From Jaltomata sinuosa (taxonomy: Eukaryota > Streptophyta > Magnoliopsida > Solanales > Solanaceae): a DNA stretch of 64,000 nucleotides. Position numbers and translations under genes: made by a program. The notes beneath the pieces are model-generated. The model was not told the origin of the DNA and made no database searches. It saw nothing but the letters and a program-made list of their open reading frames with translations. Positions 35,902 through 46,095 of this stretch are shown here, one piece after another. The stretch lies in NCBI GenBank assembly GCA_003996215.1, contig QJPP01000680.1, forward strand, positions 186,001 through 250,000, given 5' to 3'. The first letter of the stretch is position 1, and every line of letters starts with the position of its first letter.

Positions 35902-35914
35902 TTGGTATCAGATC
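35902..35914 (+). other. Primer-binding site of element I
   Basis: TTGGTATCAGATC, one base from the TTGGTATCAGAGC seen in elements H and J. It is complementary to the 3' end of plant initiator tRNA-Met (family knowledge). It lies 3 bp downstream of the LTR. Confidence 0.8.
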
Positions 35915-36106
35915 CTCAGGTTCAAGAGTCCTAGGATGTCTGAAAGCCGCATCAAGTAGAGTCTCTTTCATGTGTGTGAAGCGCGCCACACATATGATAG
36001 GGAAGCTATGAGGTGTCATAGAAAACTTCACTTCTTTCATGATCATATCGTGCGATAGAGCTTAACTCTAATGTTCCTCTAATCCTTACCTTGTATGTTT
36101 CAGATT

Positions 36107-37250
36107 ATGCCTCGATGTGCTATGCCTCACTGAGCCGCTCAGAATTCCGCTCCTCCAGTTTTGTCCCTTGAGGTCACGAATGAGGAGTTTAGGAATGCCA
36201 TCCATTTGCTAGCCCAGACCTTGGCTGGTCAGGCCAATTAATAGGCTCCTGCCCTCGTCTAACTTCAAGGTGGGGTAGCGGCCCGAGCTCATGATTTTGT
36301 CCGTACGAACACGCTGGAGGATCCACAAAACTTTATAGATAAAGTGAAGAAAATCTTTGATGTGATGCAAGTGGTTAGTATTGACTGTGTTGATCTGGCA
36401 TCCTATCAACTCAAGGATGTAGCTCATATCTGGTTCATGCAATGGAAGGAAGCTAGAGCTAGGGACGAGGTCCCTATGACTTGGGAGTGTTTTAAGAGAG
36501 CCTTCCTTGACCGGTTCTTTCCTCGAGAGTTGAGGCAAGCGAAGACTGAGGAGTTTGTGAACTTGAGATAGGGGTCAATGTCAGTCCAAGAGTACAGTTT
36601 GAAGTTCACTCAGTTTTCTAGGTATGCCCCCTCTATGCTAGCGGACCTGCATGATCAGATGAGCAAGTTTATCTATGGGGTTTCTGATTTAGTGAAGAAG
36701 GAGTGTAGGTCTGCTATGCTGTTGAGTGATATGAACATTTCTAGACTCATGACCCATGCTCACCAGATTGAAAGAGACAGGCTTAGGGAGAAGGCTAGAG
36801 AGAACAAGAGGGCTAGATCCGAGGGTTCAGGTTTTGGTCATTAGAGGTCTGGTGGCGAACATTGCTCCTTGTTCTAGAAGAAGTCATCAGGACCCATTTA
36901 TTCTTCTTCTAGTGCTCCTATCCAGGACCATAATCCTCATCATGATCAGACTGGTAGAGGATCTGGTTCCTATTCATAATCTCAAGGGAGTGGTTCTAAG
37001 GGATCTTCCTACCTTATTTGCAGCAAGTGTGGGAAGACTCATCCGGGAGAGTGTCATTTGGGCACAGGTGCATGCTTTGGGTGTGGACAGGTTGGACACA
37101 TGATTAGAGACTGCCCTTCAGCTAAGAAGGGGCAGGGAAGTAGTAGGGCTCAGTCTGCTCCAGCAGCCCTAGGAGGTCGACCAGCCCAGTAGGGCACAGC
37201 TTCTAGTTCTGGTGGTTAGTGCCAGAACTGCCTTTATGCTATGTCCTCTC
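36107..37250 (+). pseudogene. Element I gag, one frame with many nonsense codons
   Basis: From ATG 36107 the frame runs without any indel to the zinc knuckle and beyond. It is cut by stops at 36131, 36239, 36242, 36260, 36569, 36842, 36875, 36977, 37190 and 37217. N-terminal VTNEEFRNAIHLLAQTL is followed by the retrotransposon gag (capsid) domain at about residues 80-215 (LASYQLKDVAHIW, PMTWECFKRAFLDRFFPREL). A basic region comes next, and then an intact CCHC knuckle (CFGCGQVGHMIRDC, near 37069-37110). Gag packages element RNA into particles. Where element H can be compared, the lost codons encode Gln, so single C-to-T changes explain the stops. Confidence 0.88.
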
Positions 37251-37776
37251 GTCAAGACCAGGAGGGTTCCCCATATGTTGTTACTGGTATGTTGAAAGTT
37301 TTCTCTTTCAATGTGTATGCTTTGTTGGACCCCGGTGCCTCCTTATCTATTTTGACCCTTTATATAACATGCAAATTCAAAGTATGTCCTGAATTGCTTT
37401 TATAACCCTTTTGTGTTTCTACTCCTGTTGGTGAGTCAGTCTTAGCCAAAAAAATCTACCGAAATTGCCCTATCTTGGTCCTTCATCGAGTACTTCAGCG
37501 GATTTAGTAAAGTTAAAGATGATAGATTTTGATGTTATTCTTGGTATAGATTGGATACATACTTGTTATGCTTCTGTCGATTGTCGTACTCGGGTTGTCA
37601 GTTTCAAGTTTCCAAATGAACCCATTTTAGAATGGCAAGGTAGTACCCCATCCTCGAAAGGTCATTTCATATCTTATCTTAAGGCTAGAAAGATGATTTC
37701 AAAGGGGTATGTTTATCATATAGTTTGATTTATAGACACGGAATCCGAAACCCTCTCCTTTCGGTCTGTTCCTATT
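37251..37776 (+). pseudogene. Element I aspartic protease, frameshifted
   Basis: Continues the gag frame. The active-site loop is LLDPGASLSI (near 37325), the lineage version of the D-S/T-G motif. A stop (TAA 37403) follows. A one-base deletion near 37489, judged against element H, shifts the rest into another frame. The downstream block DFDVILGIDWI (about 37528-37560) is the conserved C-terminal part. The enzyme would process the polyprotein. It is inactive in this copy. Confidence 0.78.
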
Positions 37777-39110
37777 GTGAATGAATTCCCAGAAGTGTTC
37801 CTAGAGGATTTACCTGGAGTCCCTCTCGAGCGAAAAATTGACTTTGAGATAGATCTTCTTCCAGATATAAATCCTATCTCTATTCCTCCTTATAGGATAG
37901 CCCCTGCAAAACTTAAAGAGTTAAAGGATCAGTTGAAGGATCTTCTTGATAAGGGTTTCATCAGGCTTAGCATTTCCCCATGGGGTGCTCCAGTCTTATT
38001 CATACGAAAGAAAGATAGTTCCCTCAGAATATGTATTGACTACCGTTAGGTGAACAAGGTCACAATCAAGAATAAGTATCCCATTCCTAGGATTGATGAC
38101 TTGTTCGATCAGCTTCAGAGTGCTTGTTTCTTCTCCAAGATCGACCTTAGATTCGGGTATCATCATCTTTGTGTTAGAGAGTGTGATATTCTGAAGATGG
38201 CCTTCAGGACTCGGTATGGTCATTTATTGTGATGTCTTTGGTCTAGCGAATGCTCCTACAGCTTTTATAGATTTGATGAACCGCGTGTTCAAGCAGTATC
38301 TGGATATGTTTATGATTTTTTTCATTGATGATATCCTCATCTACTCTCGGAGTGAGGAGGAGCATGCGGACCATTTGAGAGTTATGTTGCAAACTCTCAA
38401 GGACCGATAGTTATTTGCTACGTTTAGGAAATATGAGTTTTGCATGCAGTCTGTTGCTTTTCTGGGTCATATTATGACTAAAGATGGTATTTGGGTTGAT
38501 TCTCAAAAGATAGAGGCAGTAAAGAACTAGCCTAGACCCACTTCCCCATCTGATATTAGAAGGTTTTCGGGTTTGGCTGGTTACTACCGAAGGTTTGTGG
38601 AAGGATTTTCTTTCATTGCTACCCCTTTGACTCGATTGACTCAGAAGAAGGTAAAGTTTCAGTGATCTGATTTGTGTGAGAAGAACTTTCAGGAATTGAA
38701 GACTAGATTGACCACAGCTCCAGTGTTAGCTCTACCCTAGGGTCTAGATGATTTTACTGTGTATTGTGATGCTTCTAGGATTGTTTTGGGTTGTGTTTTG
38801 ATACATGTGGTAAAGTGATTGCTTAAGCTTCAAGACATCTTAAGACTCATGAGATGAACTACCCTACTCATGATCTTGAGTTGGCAGCCGTGGTCTTTGC
38901 TTTGAATATTTGGAGACATTACTTGTATGGGGTGCATGTGGATGTATTCACGGATCATAAGAGCCTTCAGTATGTTTTCACTCATAAGGAATTAAATTTG
39001 TGACAAAGAAGATGGCTTGAGCTTCTTAAGTATTATGACATGAGTGTGCTTTACCATCCGGGAAAGGCCAATATTGTGGCGGATGGACTTAGTAGATTGT
39101 CGATGGGTAG
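37777..39110 (+). pseudogene. Element I reverse transcriptase and RNase H, broken
   Basis: Linker LPGVPLERKIDFEIDLLP, then RT from KGFIRLSISPWGAPVLFI. A TAG at 38047-38049 replaces Gln of the YRQ motif (Gln in element H). A frameshift lies near 38218. The catalytic FFIDDILIYS is intact near 38320. A TAG at 38408-38410 again sits where H has Gln. After RT, stops are frequent (for example near 38525 and 38663). RNase H is recognised by TDHKSLQYVF (about 38955), and its end by YHPGKANIVADGLSRLS near 39050-39100. It copies element RNA to DNA when intact; here it cannot. Confidence 0.82.
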
Positions 39111-40195
39111 TGTGTCTTCAGTCGAAGAAGGAACTTATTAAGGAGGTTCATAGGCTAACTCGGTTGGGAGTTCGCCTTATGGACTCGACAGAAGGTGATG
39201 TTATTGTTCAAAATAGTTTCGAATCATCCTTGGTAGCAGAAGTGAAGGCAAAGCAAGACAGTGATCCCATTTTACTTCAGCTTAAGGGTGCAGTCCATCA
39301 GCAAAGGGTTGAGGTTTTCTCCCAATGGGGAGATGGTGTGCCTCGTTATTAGAGTAGAGTATGTGTGCCAGATGTAGATGAGTTACGCCAGCAGATTTTG
39401 ACTAAGGCTCATAGTTCCATATATTCCATTCACCCCGGTGCCACCAAGATGTACCGTGATCTATGGGAAGTCTATTGGTGGAATGGTATGAAGAGGGACA
39501 TAGCCGGTTTTGTGGCTAAGTGTCCCAACTATCAGCAAGTGAAGGTAGAGCACCAGTGACCGGGTGGCATGATTCATGATATTGACCTTCCCACTTGGAA
39601 ATGGGAAGCGACCAATATGGAATTCATTATAGGTTTGCCTTGTACTCGAAGGCAACATGATTCAATTTGGGTGATTGTAGACCGGATGACTAAATCATTC
39701 CTTTTCTTGGTTGTTAACACTAAGGATTCAGTGGATGATTATGCCAGACTCTACATCCAGGAGATAGTTCGATTGCATGGTGTTCCTTTTTCCATCATTT
39801 CAGATAGGGGTACTCAGTTTACTTCTCAGTTTTGGAGATCATTTCAGAGAGGTCTTGGTTCTCAAGTGAAGCTTAGTATAGCTTTTCACCCTCAGACAGA
39901 TGGACAGGAAGGGCTTACTATTCAGACTTTGGAGGATATGTTGAGAGCTTGTGTGATTGATTTCAAAGGTAGTTGGGATGATCACTTACCTCTTATCAAG
40001 TTTTCCTACTACAACAACTTTCACTCTAGCATCCATATGGCTCTGTATGAGACACTTTATGGTCGGAGGTTTAGATATCCAATTGGTTGGTTTGAGGTAG
40101 GTGAGGGAGCTTTGATTGGCCTAGATTCAGTGCATGAGACCATGGAGAAGGTTCAGCTTATTAGAGAAAGGTTGAAGACCGCTCATAGTCGATAG
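39111..40195 (+). pseudogene. Element I integrase, catalytic Glu lost
   Basis: The linker and H-H-C-C finger lie at 39365-39559; the last Cys of CPNC is Tyr (CPNYQQVK). After a stop (39557-39559) a 208-codon open stretch, 39569-40195, carries the core. The first Asp lies near VIVDRMTKS, the second in SIISDRGTQF. The third position, in the DGQ.ER motif, reads DGQEGLTIQ: the codon equivalent to catalytic Glu (39911-39913) is Gly. A stop at 40193-40195 separates it from the C-terminal domain. It is catalytically dead even apart from the stops. Confidence 0.82.
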
Positions 40196-40204
40196 AAATC
40201 ATAC

Positions 40205-40675
40205 ATGGATGTGAGGAGAAGGGAATTAGAATTTGAAGTTGATGATTGGGTTTTTGTAAAGGTGTCACCCATGAAGGGTGTGATGATATTTGGAAATAAA
40301 GGAAAGCTTAGTCCCTATTTTGTAGGTCCTTATTGGATTCTGAGGAAGGTTGTTAAGGTTGCTTATGAGTTGGATTTGCCATCAGTTTTAGAAGCGGTTC
40401 ATCCAGTCTTTCATGTTTCCTTGTTGAAGAAGTGTGTCGGTGACCCGAGCTTGATTGTTCCCTTGAAGGATGTAGGTGTGAAGGATAGTCTCACTTATGA
40501 GGAGGCTTCCGTAGAGATCCTTGATTGTTATATTCAGAGGTTGAGAAATAAGGAAGTCCCTTTGGTAAAGGTCCTTTGGAGAAATCAGCTTGTCGAAGGA
40601 GCTACTTGGGAAGCGGAATCAGCAATGAAAGTCAAGTACCCTCACCTCTTTCCCTCTGATTCCGTTTTAGCTTAA
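40205..40675 (+). pseudogene. Element I integrase C-terminus and chromodomain (open)
   Basis: A 156-codon open stretch: RRRELEFEVDDWVFVKVSP, GNKGKLSPYFVGPYWI, the VHPVFHVSLLKKC block, then a complete chromodomain-like end (LTYEEASVEILD..IQRLRNKEVPLVKVLW, GATWEAES) and natural stop after FPSDSVLA. This is the best-preserved chromodomain in the window. In the family it binds methylated histone H3 and targets heterochromatin. It fits the nesting seen here, but no transcript start is visible for this stretch alone. Confidence 0.8.
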
Positions 40676-40894
40676 GGTAATAGTGTCCTCTATAGTATGT
40701 TCCTCTTATCCTATTCCATAAGTTCCTCACATAATTCTAGCATGCATTCATGTTTTCGAAGTTGATTCAATCAAGTTTTAAGTTGAAAAGTTCAGTTTTC
40801 ATGTTTATTCCTTGATTTCCATGTTTTGTTGCAGGTTGGGTTGTTTTCTCTTCAGTTTACCTTGTTTAGTCTTCATTCAAGGATGAATGATTCC

Positions 40895-40907
40895 AAGGGG
40901 GTGATAT
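40895..40907 (+). other. Polypurine tract of element I
   Basis: AAGGGGGTGATAT immediately precedes TGTAACACC of the 3' LTR. Confidence 0.8.
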
Positions 40908-42887
40908 TGTAACACCCCAGGATTCGAACCAGCTTTCTAAGTTGAAACTCTGAAAAAAATTCATGTTCCCAGGGATGACGCGTCCAAACCATAAATCGTG
41001 GTTAGAACCACGACTCGTGGAATAGAATCGTGATTTAGGTTATGTAGAAACCAATCTCTGGTATGAGACCACGAGTTCACTCTACGGACCATAGTTTGTT
41101 CTACGAACCGTAAAGTAAACTCGTGGAACTCAGGTCTGAGGTCTATCATTCCCCAGGAACGACGACTTGGGTCTACGATCCATAAAACTTTCTACGAGTC
41201 CGTCCTGTTGGCTCATAGACTACCTTCCGCAGCCTGTTATTTTGGCCAGAAATGACGGTTGGAAACCATAGGCCATGATTTGGTCTATGACTCGCGGAAC
41301 CCATCTGTGGTCCCTGAAAGTTAACTTTTTCTAGCTTCTTCCTAATTATGGCCCAGGGGAATTTTAGTCATTACCCACCCTTTTAACTCCTAAATGATGT
41401 CATTTTGATTATTTCTAGAAGGGTTTTCACCTTCATTAGCCTAAGTCTGTTATCATTACCTCATTCATCTCCCAAAAAGAAAAAGAACTCTCTCAAGCTC
41501 AAGGTCTCAAGCTCCAAGTCCAAGTCTCCTAATCTTTTCAATTTCAAGTGGGTTAACTCCAATCAAGGTATGTGGGTATTTAACAATGGGTTCCTTTCAC
41601 CCTTGTGCCCAAAATCCCAAATTTCAAATTTGTGATTTCATGAACTTTCAATTTCATGATTTATTATGAAACTCTATTAAATTGCATTATTTTACATGGG
41701 TTTTTACATATGAACTCCTATTTCATGAATTGAAGATTAATTATGGTGAATCCTACATGCACGAAGTGATTTAAGAAAATTGGGCAAATTGATAGCATGA
41801 TTTCATGAATTTCAAGCAAATGCATGCCTAGTTCCTATGTTTTATGAAAGTATATGTTATTATGAAATTGAACTAAGGCCATGCAAGTTTTTCCAGCTAT
41901 GAATTATTGTGCAAGACAAGACACCCGATGTGCCATCAATGCTCATGAATCTTTTTTTCTAAAACCAAGGTTCGTGAGTAGTATGAAGATCCGGGTTATG
42001 AACATGTTTATGAACAAGCTTGACATCTAGATATGTCACATGAATGTGAGCCTTATGTATATGTTTTGGGAGTAGTATTTAGCACTGAGCGATGAGGGTT
42101 CTAGATAACCCAAGTCCAAAACCACATTGCCACCGTAGGTTGCCCTCCGTGGCTTATGACAAGTTCCTTATGACATGATTCTAACCTTGTCCAGTTAGGA
42201 CAATCCTTTTCAGTATGAGTGCATGACACTGGACTCTATGTAGCTCAGCATGGTTTATGTCGATTAAGAGAAACTCCCATTTGATTATTTTTAAGCTATG
42301 AAGTTATATGATATCATACTTTGAATTTTAACTGTACTTCATGTTTTATGTCATATATCTTGATAATCCTCTTATGTTATTTCTTTATGAAAAGGTTCAC
42401 CTTAATCATGTTTTAAGTATATTTTTATCATGATCATGCATATCTTACATACTCGGTACATCCTATAGTACTGACGCATATTTTGCGCTGCATCCTCTTG
42501 ATGATGCAGATTCAGGTGTTTCCCATCAGGCTCTTGGCTAGACAAAACCGGATATCCAGTCATTGTTGGTGAGTCCTCATTGTTTGAGGGCTAGTTATGA
42601 CTCTAGTTTGTTTTGATTACTTATTTATGTGCTTTGAGTTAGCTAGGGTCTTGTCCTAGTAACTCCTTATGTCATATATAGAGGCTTTTCATACATAGAC
42701 GGTATTTGGGTCTCCTTCGAATCATGTTCTTTTGATTTTATCTTATGGATCGATTTATCTAATTCGTATTATGCTTCCTCTATGCTTAATTGATATGCCT
42801 GAGCTATGCTATGACTAAAGGTTAGATTGGGGCACTTGTGGTCCTGGCTCTCGTGTTACGCGCAGGGGGTAGCCTCGGGGCGTGACA
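40908..42887 (+). repeat. 3' LTR of element I
   Basis: 1980 bp, TGTAACACCCC to CGGGGCGTGACA, followed by the CAAAC duplication. It is collinear with 33885-35898. The right end keeps the family block GGGGGTAGCCTCGGGGCG. Confidence 0.9.
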
Positions 42888-44170
42888 CAAACTCCCAGGC
42901 GAGCAATCCTATGGACATCCTTAGGTAATTCTTTCCTTTCTTCCTCAACATGAGACACACTACTGATAGACAGTCTGCTAAGGGCATCAACCACTACATT
43001 AGCCTTACCCAGATGGTAGAGCACATTCATATCATAGTCTTTGAGGAACTTGAGACACCTTCTCTGATGAAGATTCAAATCTTTCTGGGAGAACACATAT
43101 TGTAGGCTCTTATGATCGGTGACACGTCTACATGGACACCATACAAGTAGTGTCGCCAAATCTTCAAAGCAAAAACTACTGCTGCAAGCTCAAGGTCATG
43201 AGTCGATTAGTTATTCTCATGAATCTTAAGTTGTCTGGACGTATAAGCGATGACCTTGTCATGCTATATCAAGACAAATCCCAAGCCAACTCTAGAGGCA
43301 TCATAATATACCACAAAACCATTTAAACCCTCTGGTAGGGTTAAAACGGGCATTGTGGTCAACTTAGTCTTCAACTCTAGGAAATTTTTCTCACATTCAT
43401 TTGACCACTGGAACTTAACCTTTTGTTGGGTCAATCTGGTCAATGGGGCAGCTATGGATGAGAATCCCTCAACAAACCTCATGTAGTAATCAGCCAAACC
43501 CAAAAAGCTCTTGATATCTATCGGAGAAGTAGGTCTAGGCCAATTCTTAATTGCCTCAATCTTCTATGAATCAACACAGCTGCCCTCACTAGACACCACA
43601 TGACCAAGGAAAGCAACTGACTTCAACCAAAACTCACACTTGCTAAACATTGCGAATAACTGGCGATCCTTGAGAGTTTGCATCATAACTCTCAAATGAT
43701 TTGCATGCTCCTCTTCACTTTGGGAATATACAAGTATATTGTTAATAAAGACAATAATGAACGTGTCCAAATACTTCTTGAATATCCTGTTCATTAAATC
43801 CATAAAGGCTGCAGGAGCATTCATTAGTCCAAAAGACAACCACAAATTCATAATGACCATACCAAGTTCTGAAGGCTGTCTTCGGAATGTCACACTTCCT
43901 AACTCTGAGTTGATGATAACCAGTTCTGAGGTCAATTTTGGAGAAATAGCTAGCACCCTGAAGCTGGTCGAACAAGTCATCAATCCTAGGAATGGGATAC
44001 TTATTCTTGATTGTGACCTTGTTCAACTGACGATAGCCAATACACATTCTAAGAGAACTATCTTTCTTTTGAAAGAATAGGACTGGAGCACCCCATGGAG
44101 AGATGTTGGGCCTGATAAAACCCTTATCAAGAAGGTCTTTCAACTGTTCTTTCAATTCCTTAAGCTTCAT
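42888..44170 (-). pseudogene. Element H reverse transcriptase and RNase H, broken
   Basis: Reverse strand. RT starts KGFIRPNISPWGAPVLF near 44130 and keeps YRQLNKVTIKNKYPIPRIDD and FSKIDLRTGYHQL. A frameshift near 43840-43800 follows. The polymerase active site, normally F/Y-x-D-D, reads VFINNILVYS: both catalytic Asp codons are Asn (43738-43743). 43503-43264 gives the RT/RNase H linker and RNase H start. 43159-42900 shows TDHKSLQYVFSQKDLNLHQRR and LGKANVVVDALSRLS. The frame is then cut at 42888 by element I and continues at 33884. Confidence 0.82.
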
Positions 44171-44850
44171 TGGAGCTATTCTGTAAGGAGGAATAGATAT
44201 AGGGTGCGTATCTAGGAGAAGGTCTATCCCAAAGTCAATCTCCTGCTCGGGAGGAACTCTGGGTACATCCTCGGGAAATACTCAGGAAATTCATTTATAA
44301 TAGGAACTGACTGAAGGGATAGGGTTTCAAACTCCAAATCCATAACCTGAACTATATTATAGACATAACCCTTAGAAATCATCTTCCTAGTCTTGAGCTA
44401 TGATATGAAATGACCCTTTAAGGATGAAGGACTACCCTGCCACTCTAAGATAGGTTCATTTGGGAACTTGAAGCTGACTACTCGTGTGCGACAGTCAACC
44501 GAGGCATAATATGCATGCAACTAATCTATACCAAGAATAACATCAAAATCAGTCATCTCCAACTCTACTAGATCGACTGAGGTAACTCTATAAAGGACTG
44601 AGATAGGGCAATATGTATATACCCTATAGGCTAGGAATGACTCACCAACAGGAGTAGAAACATGAAAGGGCTCTAGGAGTTGTTCTATACCAACTCCAAA
44701 CTTACAAGCAACATAAAGGGTTACAAATGACAAAGAAACTCTGGGGTCTAGTAAAGCATAGACATTGAAAGAGAAAACTTGCAACATACCAGTAACAACA
44801 TCTGGGAAACTCTCCTGATCCTAGCAAGATGACATAGCATAAAGACGATT
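44171..44850 (-). pseudogene. Element H aspartic protease, mutated loop
   Basis: Reverse strand. The active-site loop at about 44765-44735 reads LLDPRVSLSFVT where element I has LLDPGASLSI. Gly and Ala next to the catalytic Asp are thus Arg and Val. The conserved block DFDVILGID lies at 44547-44521, followed by a stop. 44520-44171 is the protease-RT linker with several stops. Confidence 0.72.
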
Positions 44851-44925
44851 CTGGTGCTGACTGTCACCAGTGCTAGAAGTGGTACCCTGCAGGGCTGTAC
44901 GACCTGCTGGAGCTACTGAAGTAGA

Positions 44926-45882
44926 CTATGTCCTGCCACCTCTATTTCCCTTCTTGACCGAAAGGCAATCCCTGATCCTATGACCAATCTGTCCATACCC
45001 AAAGCATCCCTCTCTGCCAGCAAGACACTCACCAGGTTGACTCTTGCTATACTTGTTGCAAATAGGGTAGGAAGCCCTTTTTGCAACACTCCCCTGAGAC
45101 TGAGAACCTGATCCCCTACCCGCATGATCATGCCTAGGCCTGGAGGCCTGAGTAGGAGCACTAGATGATGATAGCACAGGTCCTGATGACCTCTTCTGAA
45201 ATGAAGAATGGTGTCCGCCTCCGGACCTTTGATGACTAAAACCCAAACTCTCTGATTTGGCCCTCTTATTGTGCCTTACCATTTTTATCAACTTATCTCT
45301 CTCAATTTGTTGAGCATGAGTCATAAGCCTATAGATATAAATTTTCCCTAATAGCATCGCGACCCTGCACTTCTTTTTTCAATAAGTCGAATACCCTATA
45401 AATGAACTTGCTCATCCGATCCTTTGGATCGGCCACCATAGAAAGAGCATATCGAGAAAGTTAGGCGAACCTCAACCTATACTCCTGAACTGACATAGAT
45501 CCTTGCCTCAAATTCATAAATTCTTCGGCCTTAGCCTTCCTCAACTCCGTAGGGAAGAACCAATCAAGAAATGCCTCAAAGCACTCCCAAGTCATAGGGA
45601 CCGCATCTCTGCCCCTAGCATCCTTCCACTGAGTACACCAAATGTGAGCCATATCCTTGAGCTGATAGGAAGCTAGCTCAACACCATCTGCACCAACAAC
45701 TTGCATCACCTCCAAAATCTTTTTCACTTTATCCATGAAATTCTATGGGTCTTTACCAACCTTAGAACCCAAAAACTCTGGCATGTTCATACGAACTCTG
45801 CATTAGTAATCTTATGGTTTGGAACCTGAGGATTAGCATTTTGGGCATTGGCTTGGTGAGTCATGGCATGGCGGGGAGGCAT
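44926..45882 (-). pseudogene. Element H gag
   Basis: Reverse strand, ATG at 45882 (MPPRHAM). The capsid-like gag domain is at 45736-45461 (LASYQLKDMAHIW, PMTWECFEAFLDWFFPTELR, FMNLRQGSMSVQEY), then a stop region. The basic linker and knuckle follow at 45357-44926 (GFSHQRSGGG, SSFQKRSSGP). The CCHC knuckle reads CFGYGQIGHRIRDC, so its second Cys is Tyr. Compared with element I it keeps the Gln codons that are stops there, which makes it a useful reference for that copy. Confidence 0.82.
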
Positions 45883-46079
45883 AACCTAAAATGCATAAAG
45901 ATTGGATTAGAAAGGAGTAGTAGAGCTAAACTTTATCGCACAACATTGATCATGAAAGAAGTGAAGTTTTTCCTAAAACATTTCATAGTCTCCCTCTCAT
46001 AAGTATGGCGTCCTTCATACCCATGAAAGAGACTCTACTTAATACGACTTTCAGACATCCTAGGACTCTTGAACTAGAT

Positions 46080-46092
46080 GCTCTGATACCAA
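46080..46092 (-). other. Primer-binding site of element H
   Basis: The reverse strand reads TTGGTATCAGAGC, 3 bp from the 5' LTR end, complementary to the 3' end of initiator tRNA-Met. Confidence 0.82.
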
Positions 46093-46095
46093 GTT

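Larger units (their letters stand above)
33885..42887 (+). mobile_element. Element I, near-complete Tekay-like chromovirus
   Basis: Forward Ty3/gypsy element, 9003 bp, with LTRs 33885-35898 and 40908-42887. CAAAC is duplicated at 33880-33884 and 42888-42892. The order is primer-binding site, gag, protease, RT, RNase H, integrase, chromodomain, purine tract. It lies in the RNase H/integrase linker of element H, in the opposite orientation, so it is younger than H. A hand count over the first ~265 LTR bases gives about 27 differences, mostly transitions, so it is not recent either. All genes are broken. Confidence 0.93.

Noticed and set aside
40205..40675. Stand-alone chromodomain gene (domestication candidate)
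   Set aside because: Although open, it is simply the 3' end of element I pol between a stop and the natural terminator; there is no promoter, and both LTRs and the other pol pieces are in place.
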